Shown here piece by piece: positions 35,053-43,914 of a stretch of DNA of 64,000 nt. Location: NCBI GenBank assembly GCA_002205965.3, contig NADL03000678.1, positions 62,001 through 126,000 on the forward strand, given 5' to 3'. This stretch comes from Kappaphycus alvarezii (Eukaryota > Rhodophyta > Florideophyceae > Gigartinales > Solieriaceae). The position numbers and the translations under genes were made by a program. Every line of letters starts with the position of its first letter. Within the stretch, counting starts at the first letter, position 1. The notes beneath the pieces were generated by a model. It was not told the origin of the DNA and searched no databases. It saw only the letters and a list, made by a program, of their open reading frames with translations.

Positions 35053-35183
35053 TTGTGGCTCACAGTGGCCGGTGTCCTGTGGCCACAAATTATGGTCCCG
35101 AGAGCCATGTACAGTACCGTACATGGCCACAAATTCGGGATACGAGAGCCATGTACAGTACTGTGCATGGCTCTGAGCCACAA
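35053..35183 (+). promoter_or_regulatory. U3 palindrome cluster of gypsy element 1
   Basis: Nested dyads: TTGTGGCTCA (35,053-35,062) pairs with TGAGCCACAA (35,174-35,183), and GTGGCC (35,065) with GGCCAC (35,081). CATGTACAGTACCGTACATG (35,106-35,125) and the 30-bp near-perfect palindrome starting AGAGCCATGTACAGTACTG (35,145-35,174) lie inside. The TACAGTAC core is the motif that recurs between genes here. The cluster is repeated in LTR2 (41,466-41,596). Confidence 0.6.
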
Positions 35184-35313
35184 ATGGCGTGTACTGCACA
35201 ACAGTACAGTAGAGGCGCCTCAAAACAGGCGAATAGGGGGGTCTAAGGGCTACTTTTTATGTTTTGCTAGGAATTTAGTAGCAATTTGTGCGTTTTAGTA
35301 ATTTGCGAATCTC

Positions 35314-35320
35314 TATATAA
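35314..35320 (+). promoter_or_regulatory. TATA box of gypsy element 1 LTR
   Basis: TATATAA in CTCTATATAAAGGC, downstream of the palindromic U3. The copy in LTR2 is at 41,727-41,733. Transcription from here would place the zinc-finger ORF first on the genomic RNA. Confidence 0.6.
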
Positions 35321-35370
35321 AGGCTGGTCGACCGGGGTGTGAGCCTCGACCGACAAGAAAAAGCCAGTAC

Positions 35371-35546
35371 CACATCCAAAACCTCCACACCCCAAACCTC
35401 CACATCCAAAACCCACCACATCCAAAACCTCCACCCCAAAACCTCCACATCCAAAACCCCACACCCAAAACCTCCACATCCAAAACCTCCACACTCCAAA
35501 ACCCCCACACCCAAAACCTCCACATCCAAAAACCCCACTCCAAAAC
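35371..35546 (+). repeat. Tandem array of CACATCCAAAACCTCCACAC-type units in the LTR
   Basis: About nine imperfect units of 17-22 bases. The array in LTR2 (41,784-41,959) differs by small unit and base changes. On the minus strand it reads as Gly/Phe/Trp/Cys repeats, which I regard as non-coding. Confidence 0.85.
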
Positions 35547-35756
35547 GTTGCCGTCCGACTCCTTGTTGTCCTCTAGGCAGTGGTGTCCCTTGTCTCCTTG
35601 GACTTACGGTGTGCATACCGAAGTTCAAGGGGGCAATACCCATTATACTGCAGGTGTCCCTTGTCTCTTTGGACTTTCGGTGCTTAGCTCGAAGTTCAAG
35701 GGGGCAATACCCTCAGTGACTGCTATACTCTAAAAACCTTCCTGGAACTTCGAGGA

Positions 35757-36410
35757 ATGGTTGGAGGGTTAAGGAAGCCACTACGCACCCCGAAGGATCA
35801 TCAAAGGTATCAGGAACTCCGTCGGAGGGAAGAAAGGGAAGGCCTCGTCAACAGATCTACCGAAGGGGAGAGCTCTGCCATCACAGCTTACCCTAGGCAT
35901 CCCCTTATTGACGACGAGGCCGAGGAGGGGTCCGAAGAATCCGAACAGGTCTCCATCCGGAACGGGTCTCCTTCCCAAGCCTCTAGCTACTCAAGACAAC
36001 CCCCTCGCTCTGCACAGCCTTCGTCCCGTCCGTCGCACCGTACAACCGCCCTTGGGTCCTCTTCCGTGGCTACTTCCTCCCGGGCCCAGGCCCGCATTGA
36101 CCTTGTCTGTACCACAGCTTTTAAAGTCGCAACAGACAGGGAGAGAAGGGAGAGGAATAAGAAAGGCAAAAAGCCTAAGTTTTACTGTCGCATCTGCGAC
36201 ATCGAGTTCGTCAGTTCCGGACAAAAAGCTGTGCACGAGGCCGGTGGGAGGCACCAAAGGGCAGAACAAAGGTTAAGGGAAAGCAAGGATCCTCCGCGGT
36301 GTACTGATTGCGACATTACCTTCGCCCAGGAGATCGACCTAGAGACTCATCTGCGCAGTAACAAGCACCGTAGGAGAGCTTCCTTTCTCGGCGAGAAGAG
36401 ACGTAATTAG
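35757..36410 (+). CDS. LTR-encoded double zinc-finger protein of gypsy element 1
   Basis: 217 residues from an ATG, lying entirely within the 5' LTR downstream of its TATA box. Residues 1-130 are charged and Ser/Pro-rich. A basic stretch (RERRERNKKGKKPK, 128-141) precedes two fingers of identical geometry, C-x2-C-x12-H-x5-H: Cys144, Cys147, His160, His166 and Cys182, Cys185, His198, His204. This spacing is that of U1/matrin-type C2H2 fingers, often RNA- or DNA-binding. Standard gypsy elements do not encode it. The ORF is in the same frame as gag-pol but closed by TAG and TAA. Gypsy element 2 carries a related protein. Function unknown; a nucleic-acid-binding accessory or regulatory protein is inferred. 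Confidence 0.75.
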   Translation: MVGGLRKPLRTPKDHQRYQELRRREEREGLVNRSTEGESSAITAYPRHPLIDDEAEEGSEESEQVSIRNGSPSQASSYSRQPPRSAQPSSRPSHRTTALGSSSVATSSRAQARIDLVCTTAFKVATDRERRERNKKGKKPKFYCRICDIEFVSSGQKAVHEAGGRHQRAEQRLRESKDPPRCTDCDITFAQEIDLETHLRSNKHRRRASFLGEKRRN

Positions 36411-36426
36411 AGTATTTTATTGAACT

Positions 36427-36448
36427 AAAAAAACAACAGAAAAAAAAG

Positions 36449-36481
<33 letters not shown>

Positions 36482-36545
36482 GAAAAAAAAAAAAAAAAAA
36501 AAAAGAAAACAAACAAAAAAAAAGAAAACAAACAAACAAAATAAA
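36427..36545 (+). repeat. A-rich tract near the end of the LTR
   Basis: Almost pure A with scattered G and C, about 120 bases. The LTR2 copy (42,840-42,955) differs in length and pattern. The poly-Phe frame on the other strand is an artefact of this tract. Confidence 0.85.
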
Positions 36546-36620
36546 ATTAGAAGCCCTCAAATAGAGGTGCGAAAGAAAAACTGAACCCCTTCCAGTGCTT
36601 AACAGAAAAATAGCACTATT

Positions 36621-39600
36621 ATGGTACTCTTGTGGAGGGGGGTTAATTCCCCTTCCGATTCGAGCTCAACTGGTGACAGTATCTTAGTCTTTAATGGAAG
36701 CGACGATGTTCGCAGGTTCTTTTTCTATTTTGAGAATGTGGTTATGGCTGGTAAGGAAGAAGACGAAAAAGCAATGAAACTGCTTGCCCACTTGGATGGT
36801 GCTGCATTCGACTTTTACTACGACTCCTTTGCCAAAGACGGTTCACTCACAGAGGAGGCAAAGAACTATAAAATAGTAAAACAAAGGATCATTTCAAACT
36901 TTGCGGCTCCAGAGGAACCTCAAGATGTCATCCGGCAAGCCCTAGAAGCAGGTTTTGCTATTGATGATATCCCCGGATCGCTGAAAATCATCGATAAGCT
37001 GTACGAAAAAGCGGGCTTTGATGACCGGGCGAAATTTGGGCTGTTAAGGTCGGCCGCTTGTAACCATAGTGAGTTGGCACAATTCCTCGCCTTTAGGGGC
37101 CCGACAGACTACGCGGGGATAGTGCAGGCTTTAAAAGATTTCTGGTTCAATCACCTGTCTTTCATCGGTTCCGCTTCCTCTCGACCCCAACAAGTTTCTC
37201 CTGCGAAACTCATGGTACGCCCGGATGCCCGTACCAGGAATATCGAAGACAAAGTCGACGCCTTGGCCGAAGATCTGTCAAGACTCACTTTGCTCATCAA
37301 AAAACAGAAAGATAACAATCGTGGCATCGTGGGCCCAGCAGGCGGACAACAGGCGGGGGAACGTCTTTGTTCCTACTGCAGGGAACCAGGACATGGTGCG
37401 AGCCGTTGTCCGAAAAATCCCGAGAGAGATATCCGTTGCTCCCTGTGCCATAAACTAGGCCATTCGGAAGCTACCTGCTGGACCAAGGTAAGGAAAGCGG
37501 TCGGCTTTTCAGACAACAAAGGTGTTAAAGAAAATACCGAAGAAAAAGTTGCCGTAATGAAGGAGGAAAAGGCTCCTGTTGAAGCTGTGAATGCTACCAA
37601 AAGGCTAGCTGACGGGCAAGCCGTAAGAAAACAGGCACGTCAAGAAGATCGTACCGGAATTCCAATCCCAAGGCTTCTCAATCATCCCCCTGTCATCCAG
37701 AATGCCCCTCAAAAAGAACCAGATCTAAACTTGCGAAATAAGAAGAAAGGAAAAGTCACCAGTAGGTCGAAAAGGGCTGCTGTTCGCCAGTTGCAGGAGT
37801 ATGTAAGCCGCTATGATGTGCTTGCGGAACTTTCAAATGCTAGCTGTGGACTTACTTTCGGGCAACTCCTACGCGGAGAGGCGGACGAAGCAAAGAAGGT
37901 TATTCGCCGTCTTATCGGAAAACCTACAGGCGCGAGAGCCTCAATGATTACACAGATAGAACATCTGAAAAGAGATGAAACCCCAGACAGGCTCCTCCGG
38001 TTGGCCAAACTACGAGTGTATGGCACGGAGGCTTGGGCCTTACTGGACTCGGGAGCTGTCCCGGACGTAATGTCAAAAGAGTTCTCGGAACGCCTATGCC
38101 TTTCTCCAGAGGAAACTACTCGCACTATAACGGTGGCTAATGGAGTCGTCGCTGGATGCGTTGGTTCCATGTCAAAGGTTCCGACATCTTTTGAGGACCT
38201 TACGGTACAATTAGAGTACCTCGTGGTGGAAAATACCCCCTTTGACATCATTATTGGGAGGCCTACCTTAAAATCACTAAAGGCTCTTATGGACTTCGAC
38301 ACGGACTCGGTTGTAATACGCGTAGATGAAAAGGAGGTTTTAGTCCCGTTGGAGCCCGACTTCCGTGCCACAGAAAGAAAGATCATGCAGGGGAAAGGAG
38401 ACAAGACCCCGAGCGAAGACTTTACTTCCGATTCGGATTTATTCACGAACGCCTCTGATACGGAAGATGAACTGGTGGTGGCAGTCGTTAGGGATGGAGA
38501 CTATGAAGATATCCCAATTAATATGCAACCTGGGGAGTCGGGAGCAATATCCGTAGACGACAGTCAGACAGAGGAGCTACTCGGTGCACTACGAGCTCGT
38601 CTTGCGCACCTTCCAAAAAGTATTCAGAGAGATATAAGCGGTGCCTTACGGGAGACGGGGGTAGTTGCGTGGAACATGAATGAGTTGCGTCCGGCTTCCG
38701 TCCCTATAACCCACGGATTTGAGCTAAAAGACAAAACCCCAATCTACCATCGGGCACGTCGGATGGCCCCAAAACACTACGACGTAGTAAGAACTGAGAT
38801 TGATAACATGCTCAGGGCTGGAATAATTACACCTGCAGCATCTGAATGGTCATTTCCGGTGGTCATTGCCCAAAAGAAGGACGGAAAGCCTCGTTTTTGT
38901 GTCGATTATCGCACCCTCAACAGACAAATGAAGGCTGACAGATGGCCTTTACCCCGGATAGAGGAAATATTTGATGAGCTGGGGGAGGTTCGGTCTTTAC
39001 CACACTAGACCTGTTCGCCGGCTATTGGCAAGTTCGCATGAGCGAAAACTGTAAGGAGATGACTACATTTGTTTGTCGCTACGGAACCTTTAAATTTGAA
39101 GTAATGCCGTTCGGACTAATGAACGCCCCATCAACGTTCCAGCGAATGATGGACAAGGTCTTACGAGACATCCCGTTCGCACGTGTCTATCTGGACGACG
39201 TAGTAGTCTTTTCATCTGACTTGCATGAACATGTGGAGCACTTGAGGGAAGTATTTCAGGCCATAGCGGCTGCGGGTCTGAAATTGAAAATAACCAAATG
39301 CAGTTTCGCGATGCCTTCAGTGAAACTCCTTGGCCATAAGGTGGATTCAAGTGGCGTAAGTGTCGATGAAAGAAAAGTAGTGGCTATAAAAAAAGCACCC
39401 GTCCCAAAATCAACAACGGAACTACGTAGTTTTCTGGGTTTGGCAGGTTACTATCGGCGGTTCATTAAAGGATTTGCCGACATCTCAGCCGCCTTACATG
39501 CTGGGACTTCGGGGAATAGAAGATTCGAATGGACGGAAGAAATGACGTCTGCTTTCGAGGAGCTGAAGGAAAAACTTACTTCGCCACCTGTGCTTGCCTA

Positions 39601-41281
39601 CCCCGACTTCTCAGCTCCATTTGTCGTTGAGACGGATGCATCGAAAGTCGCCATCGGGGCTGTTCTAGCACAAAAGAAAGAAGATGGAAAGGTACACCCG
39701 ATCCAATATGCGAGCCGTACTATGAATTCATCTGAACGAAATTACAGTGCTAGCGAAAGAGAAGCTTTGGCCGTAATTTTTGCCTTGCGCAAGTTTCGCG
39801 TTTACCTATTATCGTCAGACCCCTTCCGGCTAATCACCGATCACCAAGCTCTCCGGAATGCGTTCAAAAGGAAAGATGTCCACGGAAGGTTAGCGCGCTG
39901 GCTCGATTTTCTAGCCGAATATGATTTCACGATAGAGTACCGAGCAGGGAAGGAAAATGCTCCGGCAGACTATCTCTCCCGCTTTGGTCTTCCAGAAAAA
40001 CCAGGGTCAACATCGGACGAAGGGATGCTCGCCATGCTTACAGAGTCTCAGGTGACTAATCTCGATTTGGAGCCATTCTTACAGAATGTCATTAGGTATT
40101 TGAGTAAGTTTGAGATTATTGAGGACAACGAAAAACTCAAACTTTCGGTCAAAAGGGGCGCAAAAAGCTTTATATTATGGGAAGGACAGCTGTTTCGAAG
40201 GACCGCGAAGGGTATCCGAGCTATTCCACACATTTCATCCCGTGTAGGGATACTTAGGATGTTCCACGACGAGATGGGACATTGGGATGTTCGAACCACC
40301 AAGCAGTTCGTGTTGGATCGATATTGGTGGCCTGGAGTCTATAGTGACATTCACGAGTTTGTGAAGAGCTGTAGAGGATGTCAGGAGTCAAAGCCTTTGG
40401 TCCCTTACAAGACAACACTTTATGTGCCCCTGACAAATATATTCGAGACTTATTCTATCGATTTTGCCGGTCCTCTTCCCGCCAAGCAAGGATCGAAAAA
40501 TCGCTACATCCTAATAGCGGTGGAGCACCTAACGGGATGGCCGTTCGCCGTCGCGGCGGAATCGACTACGGCCCATGTAGTGATAGAGTTCGTTAAGAAA
40601 GAGATTATGTTGACTTTTGGCCCGCCGGTAAGAATGATATCGGATAATGCGACTTGCTTCACGTCGGGAGCTCTGGTGGACTTCATGAAAAGAAACGGTA
40701 TCTCCTGGAGAACTATCCTGGCCTACGCACCCATGTCTAATGGAAGGGCAGAGCGGATGGTGCGAACTCTGAAATCTTCAGTAAAAAAGATGGTGTTGGA
40801 ACACGGGGACGCATGGGAAGATGTACTCCCCACGGTCCTGTACGGCTACCGGCGTCGGCGGCTCTCGAGTGGTTTCTCCCCGTTTGAATTGATGTTCGGA
40901 GTACCACCCCGTCTGGTGCATACGGATGCTACGTCGACTCTTACAAACCCCACCCAAGACCATAGAGCGAACGAACTACTGGCTTGCAGGGTGTGGAGAA
41001 TGAATCGAGCCATGGAACAACTAAGAGGCCAAGAACGGTTTGTGGGCGGAACAGGCATCACGTTTCAGGTGGGCGACTGGGTTTTAGTAGCGCATGGGCA
41101 TTCCTTAAGTTCTACTATCAAGTGGCCTGCATTATCCTCACAGTATTATGGACCGTGCCGTATCATTAAGGCAAAGCACCCTCGTTATGAATTAGCGTCA
41201 CTTCATGGTCGCCAAACAAGGCGTCCCATTCATGCCCGCAGGCTGCAGCTTTACACAAGGCGACCCAAACATCTATGTTAA
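36621..41281 (+). CDS. gag-pol: Gag-pol polyprotein of gypsy element 1; one frame break at 38,981
   Basis: Gag (from 36,621) is followed by two CCHC zinc knuckles (CSYCREPGHGASRC, CSLCHKLGHSEATC; 37,374-37,480). The aspartic protease has ALLDSGAVPD (DSG at 38,046). Reverse transcriptase follows, with FCVDYRTLN, LDLFAGYWQV and YLDDVVVF (39,188), then RNase H (ETDASKVAIGAVLAQ, 39,630) and integrase with its H-H-C-C zinc domain (40,266-40,383) and DDE core (IDFAGPLP, ISDNATCF, SNGRAERM). No chromodomain is seen. The frame closes at 39,008 and resumes one frame over. The switch falls at a G5 run (38,981-38,985) where one more G restores the usual RT sequence. All catalytic residues are present, so the element may be autonomous and recently active. 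Confidence 0.93.
36622..36639 (+). other. Primer-binding site of gypsy element 1
   Basis: TGGTACTCTTGTGGAGGG starts at the first base after LTR1. TGG is the expected complement of a tRNA CCA end. The tRNA was not identified. The gag ATG at 36,621 overlaps the LTR/PBS junction. Confidence 0.5.
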
Positions 41282-41449
41282 GATGTTTCAGTGATTTATT
41301 TTTCTGCGTTTTGCTTTAAAAAGGAAACCACAAAAAAAAAAAGTAGAAGAAGAAGAAGCAGAAAAAGAAGAAAAAATGATTTATGTAATGCTCATTTGAA
41401 CTTCGATTGGTAAGAGCCCATTGGATTTCAAGCCGTCCCGTGGCCTGCT

Positions 41450-41463
41450 GAAGGGGAGGATAG
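41450..41463 (+). other. Polypurine tract of gypsy element 1
   Basis: GAAGGGGAGGATAG ends exactly where LTR2 begins (TGTTGTGG), as expected for the plus-strand primer. The 170 bases between the pol stop and this tract include a GAAGAAGAAG-type purine stretch. Confidence 0.7.
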
Positions 41464-42873
41464 TGTTGTGGCTCACAGTGGCCGGTGTCCTGTGGCCACA
41501 AATTATGGTCCCGAGAGCCATGTACAGTACCGTACATGGCCACAAATTCGGGATACGAGAGCCATGTACAGTACTGTGCATGGCTCTGAGCCACAAATGG
41601 CGTGTACTGCACAACAGTACAGTAGAGGCGCCTCAAAACAGGCGAATAGGGGGGTCTAAGGGCTACTTTTTATGTTTTGCTAGGAATTTAGTAGCAATTT
41701 GTGCGTTTTAGTAATTTGCGAATCTCTATATAAAGGCTGGTCGACCGGGGTGTGAGCCTCGACCGACAAGAAAAAGCCAGTACCACATCCAAAACCTCCA
41801 CACCCAAAACCTCCACATCCAAAACCCACCACATCCAAAACCTCCACACCCCAAAACCTCCACATCCAAAACCCCACACCCAAAACCTCCACATCCAAAA
41901 CCTCCACACTCCAAAACCCCCACACCAAAACCTCCACATCCAAAAACCCCACTCCAAAACGTTGCCGTCCGACTCCTTGTTGTCCTCTAGGCAGTGGTGT
42001 CCCTTGTCTCCTTGGACTTACGGTGTGCATACCGAAGTTCAAGGGGGCAATACCCATTATACTGCAGGTGTCCCTTGTCTCTTTGGACTTTCGGTGCTTA
42101 GCTCGAAGTTCAAGGGGCAATACCCTCAGTGACTGCTATACTCTAAAAACCTTCCTGGAACTTCGAGGAATGGTTGGAGGGTTAAGGAAGCCACTACGCA
42201 CCCCGAAGGATCATCAAAGGTATCAGGAACTCCGTCGGAGGGAAGAAAGGGAAGGCCTCGTCAACAGATCTACCGAAGGGGAGAGCTCTGCCATCACAGC
42301 TTACCCTAGGCATCCCCTTATTGACGACGAGGCCGAGGAGGGGTCCGAAGAATCCGAACAGGTCTCCATCCGGAACGGGTCTCCTTCCCAAGCCTCTAGC
42401 TACTCAAGACAACCCCCTCGCTCTGCACAGCCTTCGTCCCGTCCGTCGCACCGTACAACCGCCCTTGGGTCCTCTTCCGTGGCTACTTCCTCCCGGGCCC
42501 AGGCCCGCATTGACCTTGTCTGTACCACAGCTTTTAAAGTCGCAACAGACAGGGAGAGAAGGGAGAGGAATAAGAAAGGCAAAAAGCCTAAGTTTTACTG
42601 TCGCATCTGCGACATCGAGTTCGTCAGTTCCGGAAAAAAGCTGTGCACGAGGCCGGTGGGAGGCACCAAAGGGCAGAACAAAGGTTAAGGGAAAGCAAGG
42701 ATCCTCCGCGGTGTACTGATTGCGACATTACCTTCGCCCAGGAGATCGACCTAGAGACTCATCTGCGCAGTAACAAGCACCGTAGGAGAGCTTCCTTTCT
42801 CGGCGAGAAGAGACGTAATTAGAGTATTTTATTGAACTAAAAAAACAACAGAAAAAAAAAAGAAAACAAAAAG

Positions 42874-42904
<31 letters not shown>

Positions 42905-43035
42905 AAACAAAAAAAAAGAAAACAAACAAAAAAAAAAGAAAACAAACAAACAAAATAAAATTAGAAGCCCTCAAATAGAGGTGCGAAAGAAAAACTGAAC
43001 CCCTTCCAGTGCTTAACAGAAAAATAGCACTATTA
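41464..43035 (+). repeat. Gypsy element 1, 3' LTR (1,572 bp)
   Basis: Near-identical to 35,051-36,621 across the palindromes, TATA box, tandem arrays, zinc-finger ORF and A-rich tract. Visible differences include array units, G5 versus G4 before CAATACCCTC, the base loss in the zinc-finger ORF and the A-tract pattern. Confidence 0.92.
42170..42688 (+). pseudogene. Zinc-finger ORF in the 3' LTR, frameshifted
   Basis: Same ORF as in the 5' LTR, but GGACAAAAAGC there reads GGAAAAAAGC here (near 42,635). This one-base loss, after the first two Cys of finger 1, shifts the frame and ends it at 42,688. The remaining finger sequence is still present in another frame up to about 42,822. Confidence 0.75.
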
Positions 43036-43040
43036 GTGTC
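43036..43040. repeat. Target-site duplication of gypsy element 1 (right)
   Basis: GTGTC directly after ACTATTA, identical to 35,046-35,050. Confidence 0.9.
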
Positions 43041-43258
43041 GTTGCCTGTTTGGAGTGCCGAGGCATCAGCCTCGAGCACTCAACTTTATGTTGCTTTGCT
43101 CGTCGTCGTGGTCTGATTTTCTGTAAGCTCAATGCCTATATTTGTGAATAAAACTAGCAAGGGTCTTCTCAACAAAACTTCTGCCATATGATTGGCTGAA
43201 ATGGCATTCTCCAATCCATCAAAATAATTCCGAGTCATATGAGTATTATGCTCCGGCA
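43036..43258 (-). repeat. Copia 3' LTR, inner piece (split by gypsy insertion)
   Basis: The reverse complement matches 59,168-59,380: TGCCGGAGCATAAT at the start, then the ATTGGAGAA, CATATGGCAGAAGTTTTGTT and AAAATCAGACCACGACAACG blocks. Together with 34,975-35,045 it forms one LTR of about 290 bases. GAGGGACGG just inside is a plausible polypurine tract. Confidence 0.75.
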
Positions 43259-43421
43259 CCGTCCCTCGAAAGGCATTTTACCAATGACAAAGATTGTCAA
43301 GCAATTAAACTCGCCATGTGATGCCTCATCATGAGAGCAATTATTCAACGTTAGTTCAGATTATGGGTTTTCCATGACAGACCATAGGAGCTTAATCACA
43401 AGCAAGACAAGGTGTGCAAAA

Positions 43422-43609
43422 GGACCCAAAAGTCCGTCAAACCCAAAAGTTTGATTTAGATATCGGGCAAAATGAATTGTCTGTGCAATAATGCAGACCC
43501 AACAGTCTGTACAACATTACAGACCCAACAGTCTTTGACACGCAACTTTCTGTTCGACATTTGAGACCCAACAGTCTCTCAGGCATAGCAATTTCAGACC
43601 CAAACTTTT
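43422..43609 (-). repeat. Array of six mini-hairpins in the Copia 3' noncoding region
   Basis: On the plus strand: GGAC-CCAAAA-GTCC (43,422-43,435), CAAAC-CCAAAA-GTTTG (43,438-43,453), CAGAC-CCAACA-GTCTG (43,494-43,509), AGAC-CCAACA-GTCT (43,521-43,534), GAGAC-CCAACA-GTCTC (43,563-43,578) and a degenerate sixth (43,596-43,609). The 6-nt loop is nearly constant while the stems change in both arms and stay paired. This is direct evidence of selection for, or amplification of, a hairpin. In the Copia RNA the loop reads TGTTGG or TTTTGG. Confidence 0.7.
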
Positions 43610-43914
43610 ATAAATCTAGCACTTCTCACTCAGCAGAGCAGGATAACATCTAGCTTGGCGACTAGAACTCTACGTACGCACCGTTAAACTCCCTAAAAAG
43701 CCTCTGGGAGGAAAAATTGGAGAAGGTATGCCTACAAGGGCGGTTACAGAATACTTCAGACATAAAAAAGTGTAAACACACACAAACAAAACAAATTAAA
43801 TACAAATACGAAGGGATGGAGCTTAAAGTGAGTATTAGTCAGATATAACTGAAGGAAACCTTAATACAGCCGTGGGGAAATATTACCCCTTTTAACTGTC
43901 CCTCGGACTATGCT

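Larger units (their letters stand above)
35051..36621 (+). repeat. Gypsy element 1, 5' LTR (1,571 bp)
   Basis: Order within the LTR: a palindrome-rich U3 (35,051-35,215), a TATA box at 35,314-35,320, a CACATCCAAAACCTCCACAC tandem array (35,371-35,546), two 71-bp tandem units (about 35,582-35,723), a 217-codon zinc-finger ORF (35,757-36,410), and an A-rich tract (36,427-36,545). It is unusually long because it contains an ORF. It ends TA rather than CA. Confidence 0.92.
35051..43035 (+). mobile_element. Complete Ty3/gypsy LTR retrotransposon (element 1), 7,985 bp
   Basis: Two nearly identical LTRs (35,051-36,621 and 41,464-43,035; TGTTGTGG...CACTATTA) flank a gag-pol ORF. The 5-bp direct repeat GTGTC precedes the first LTR (35,046-35,050) and follows the second (43,036-43,040). 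That proves a target-site duplication and an undisturbed insertion. A primer-binding-like TGG start follows LTR1 and a purine tract precedes LTR2. LTR differences are mainly repeat-number and homopolymer length changes, so the insertion is recent. It sits inside the 3' LTR of a minus-strand Copia element. The pol gene is intact except for one homopolymer frame break. Confidence 0.95.

Noticed and set aside
35267-35643. Minus-strand frames reading Gly/Phe/Trp/Cys repeats (also 41,680-42,120)
   Set aside because: They are translations of the CACATCCAAAACCTCCACAC tandem array in the LTR; three overlapping frames on one strand are all open because the unit lacks stops.
36316-36531. Poly-Phe ORF on the minus strand (also 42,728-43,079)
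   Set aside because: Produced by the A-rich tract of the LTR, not coding.
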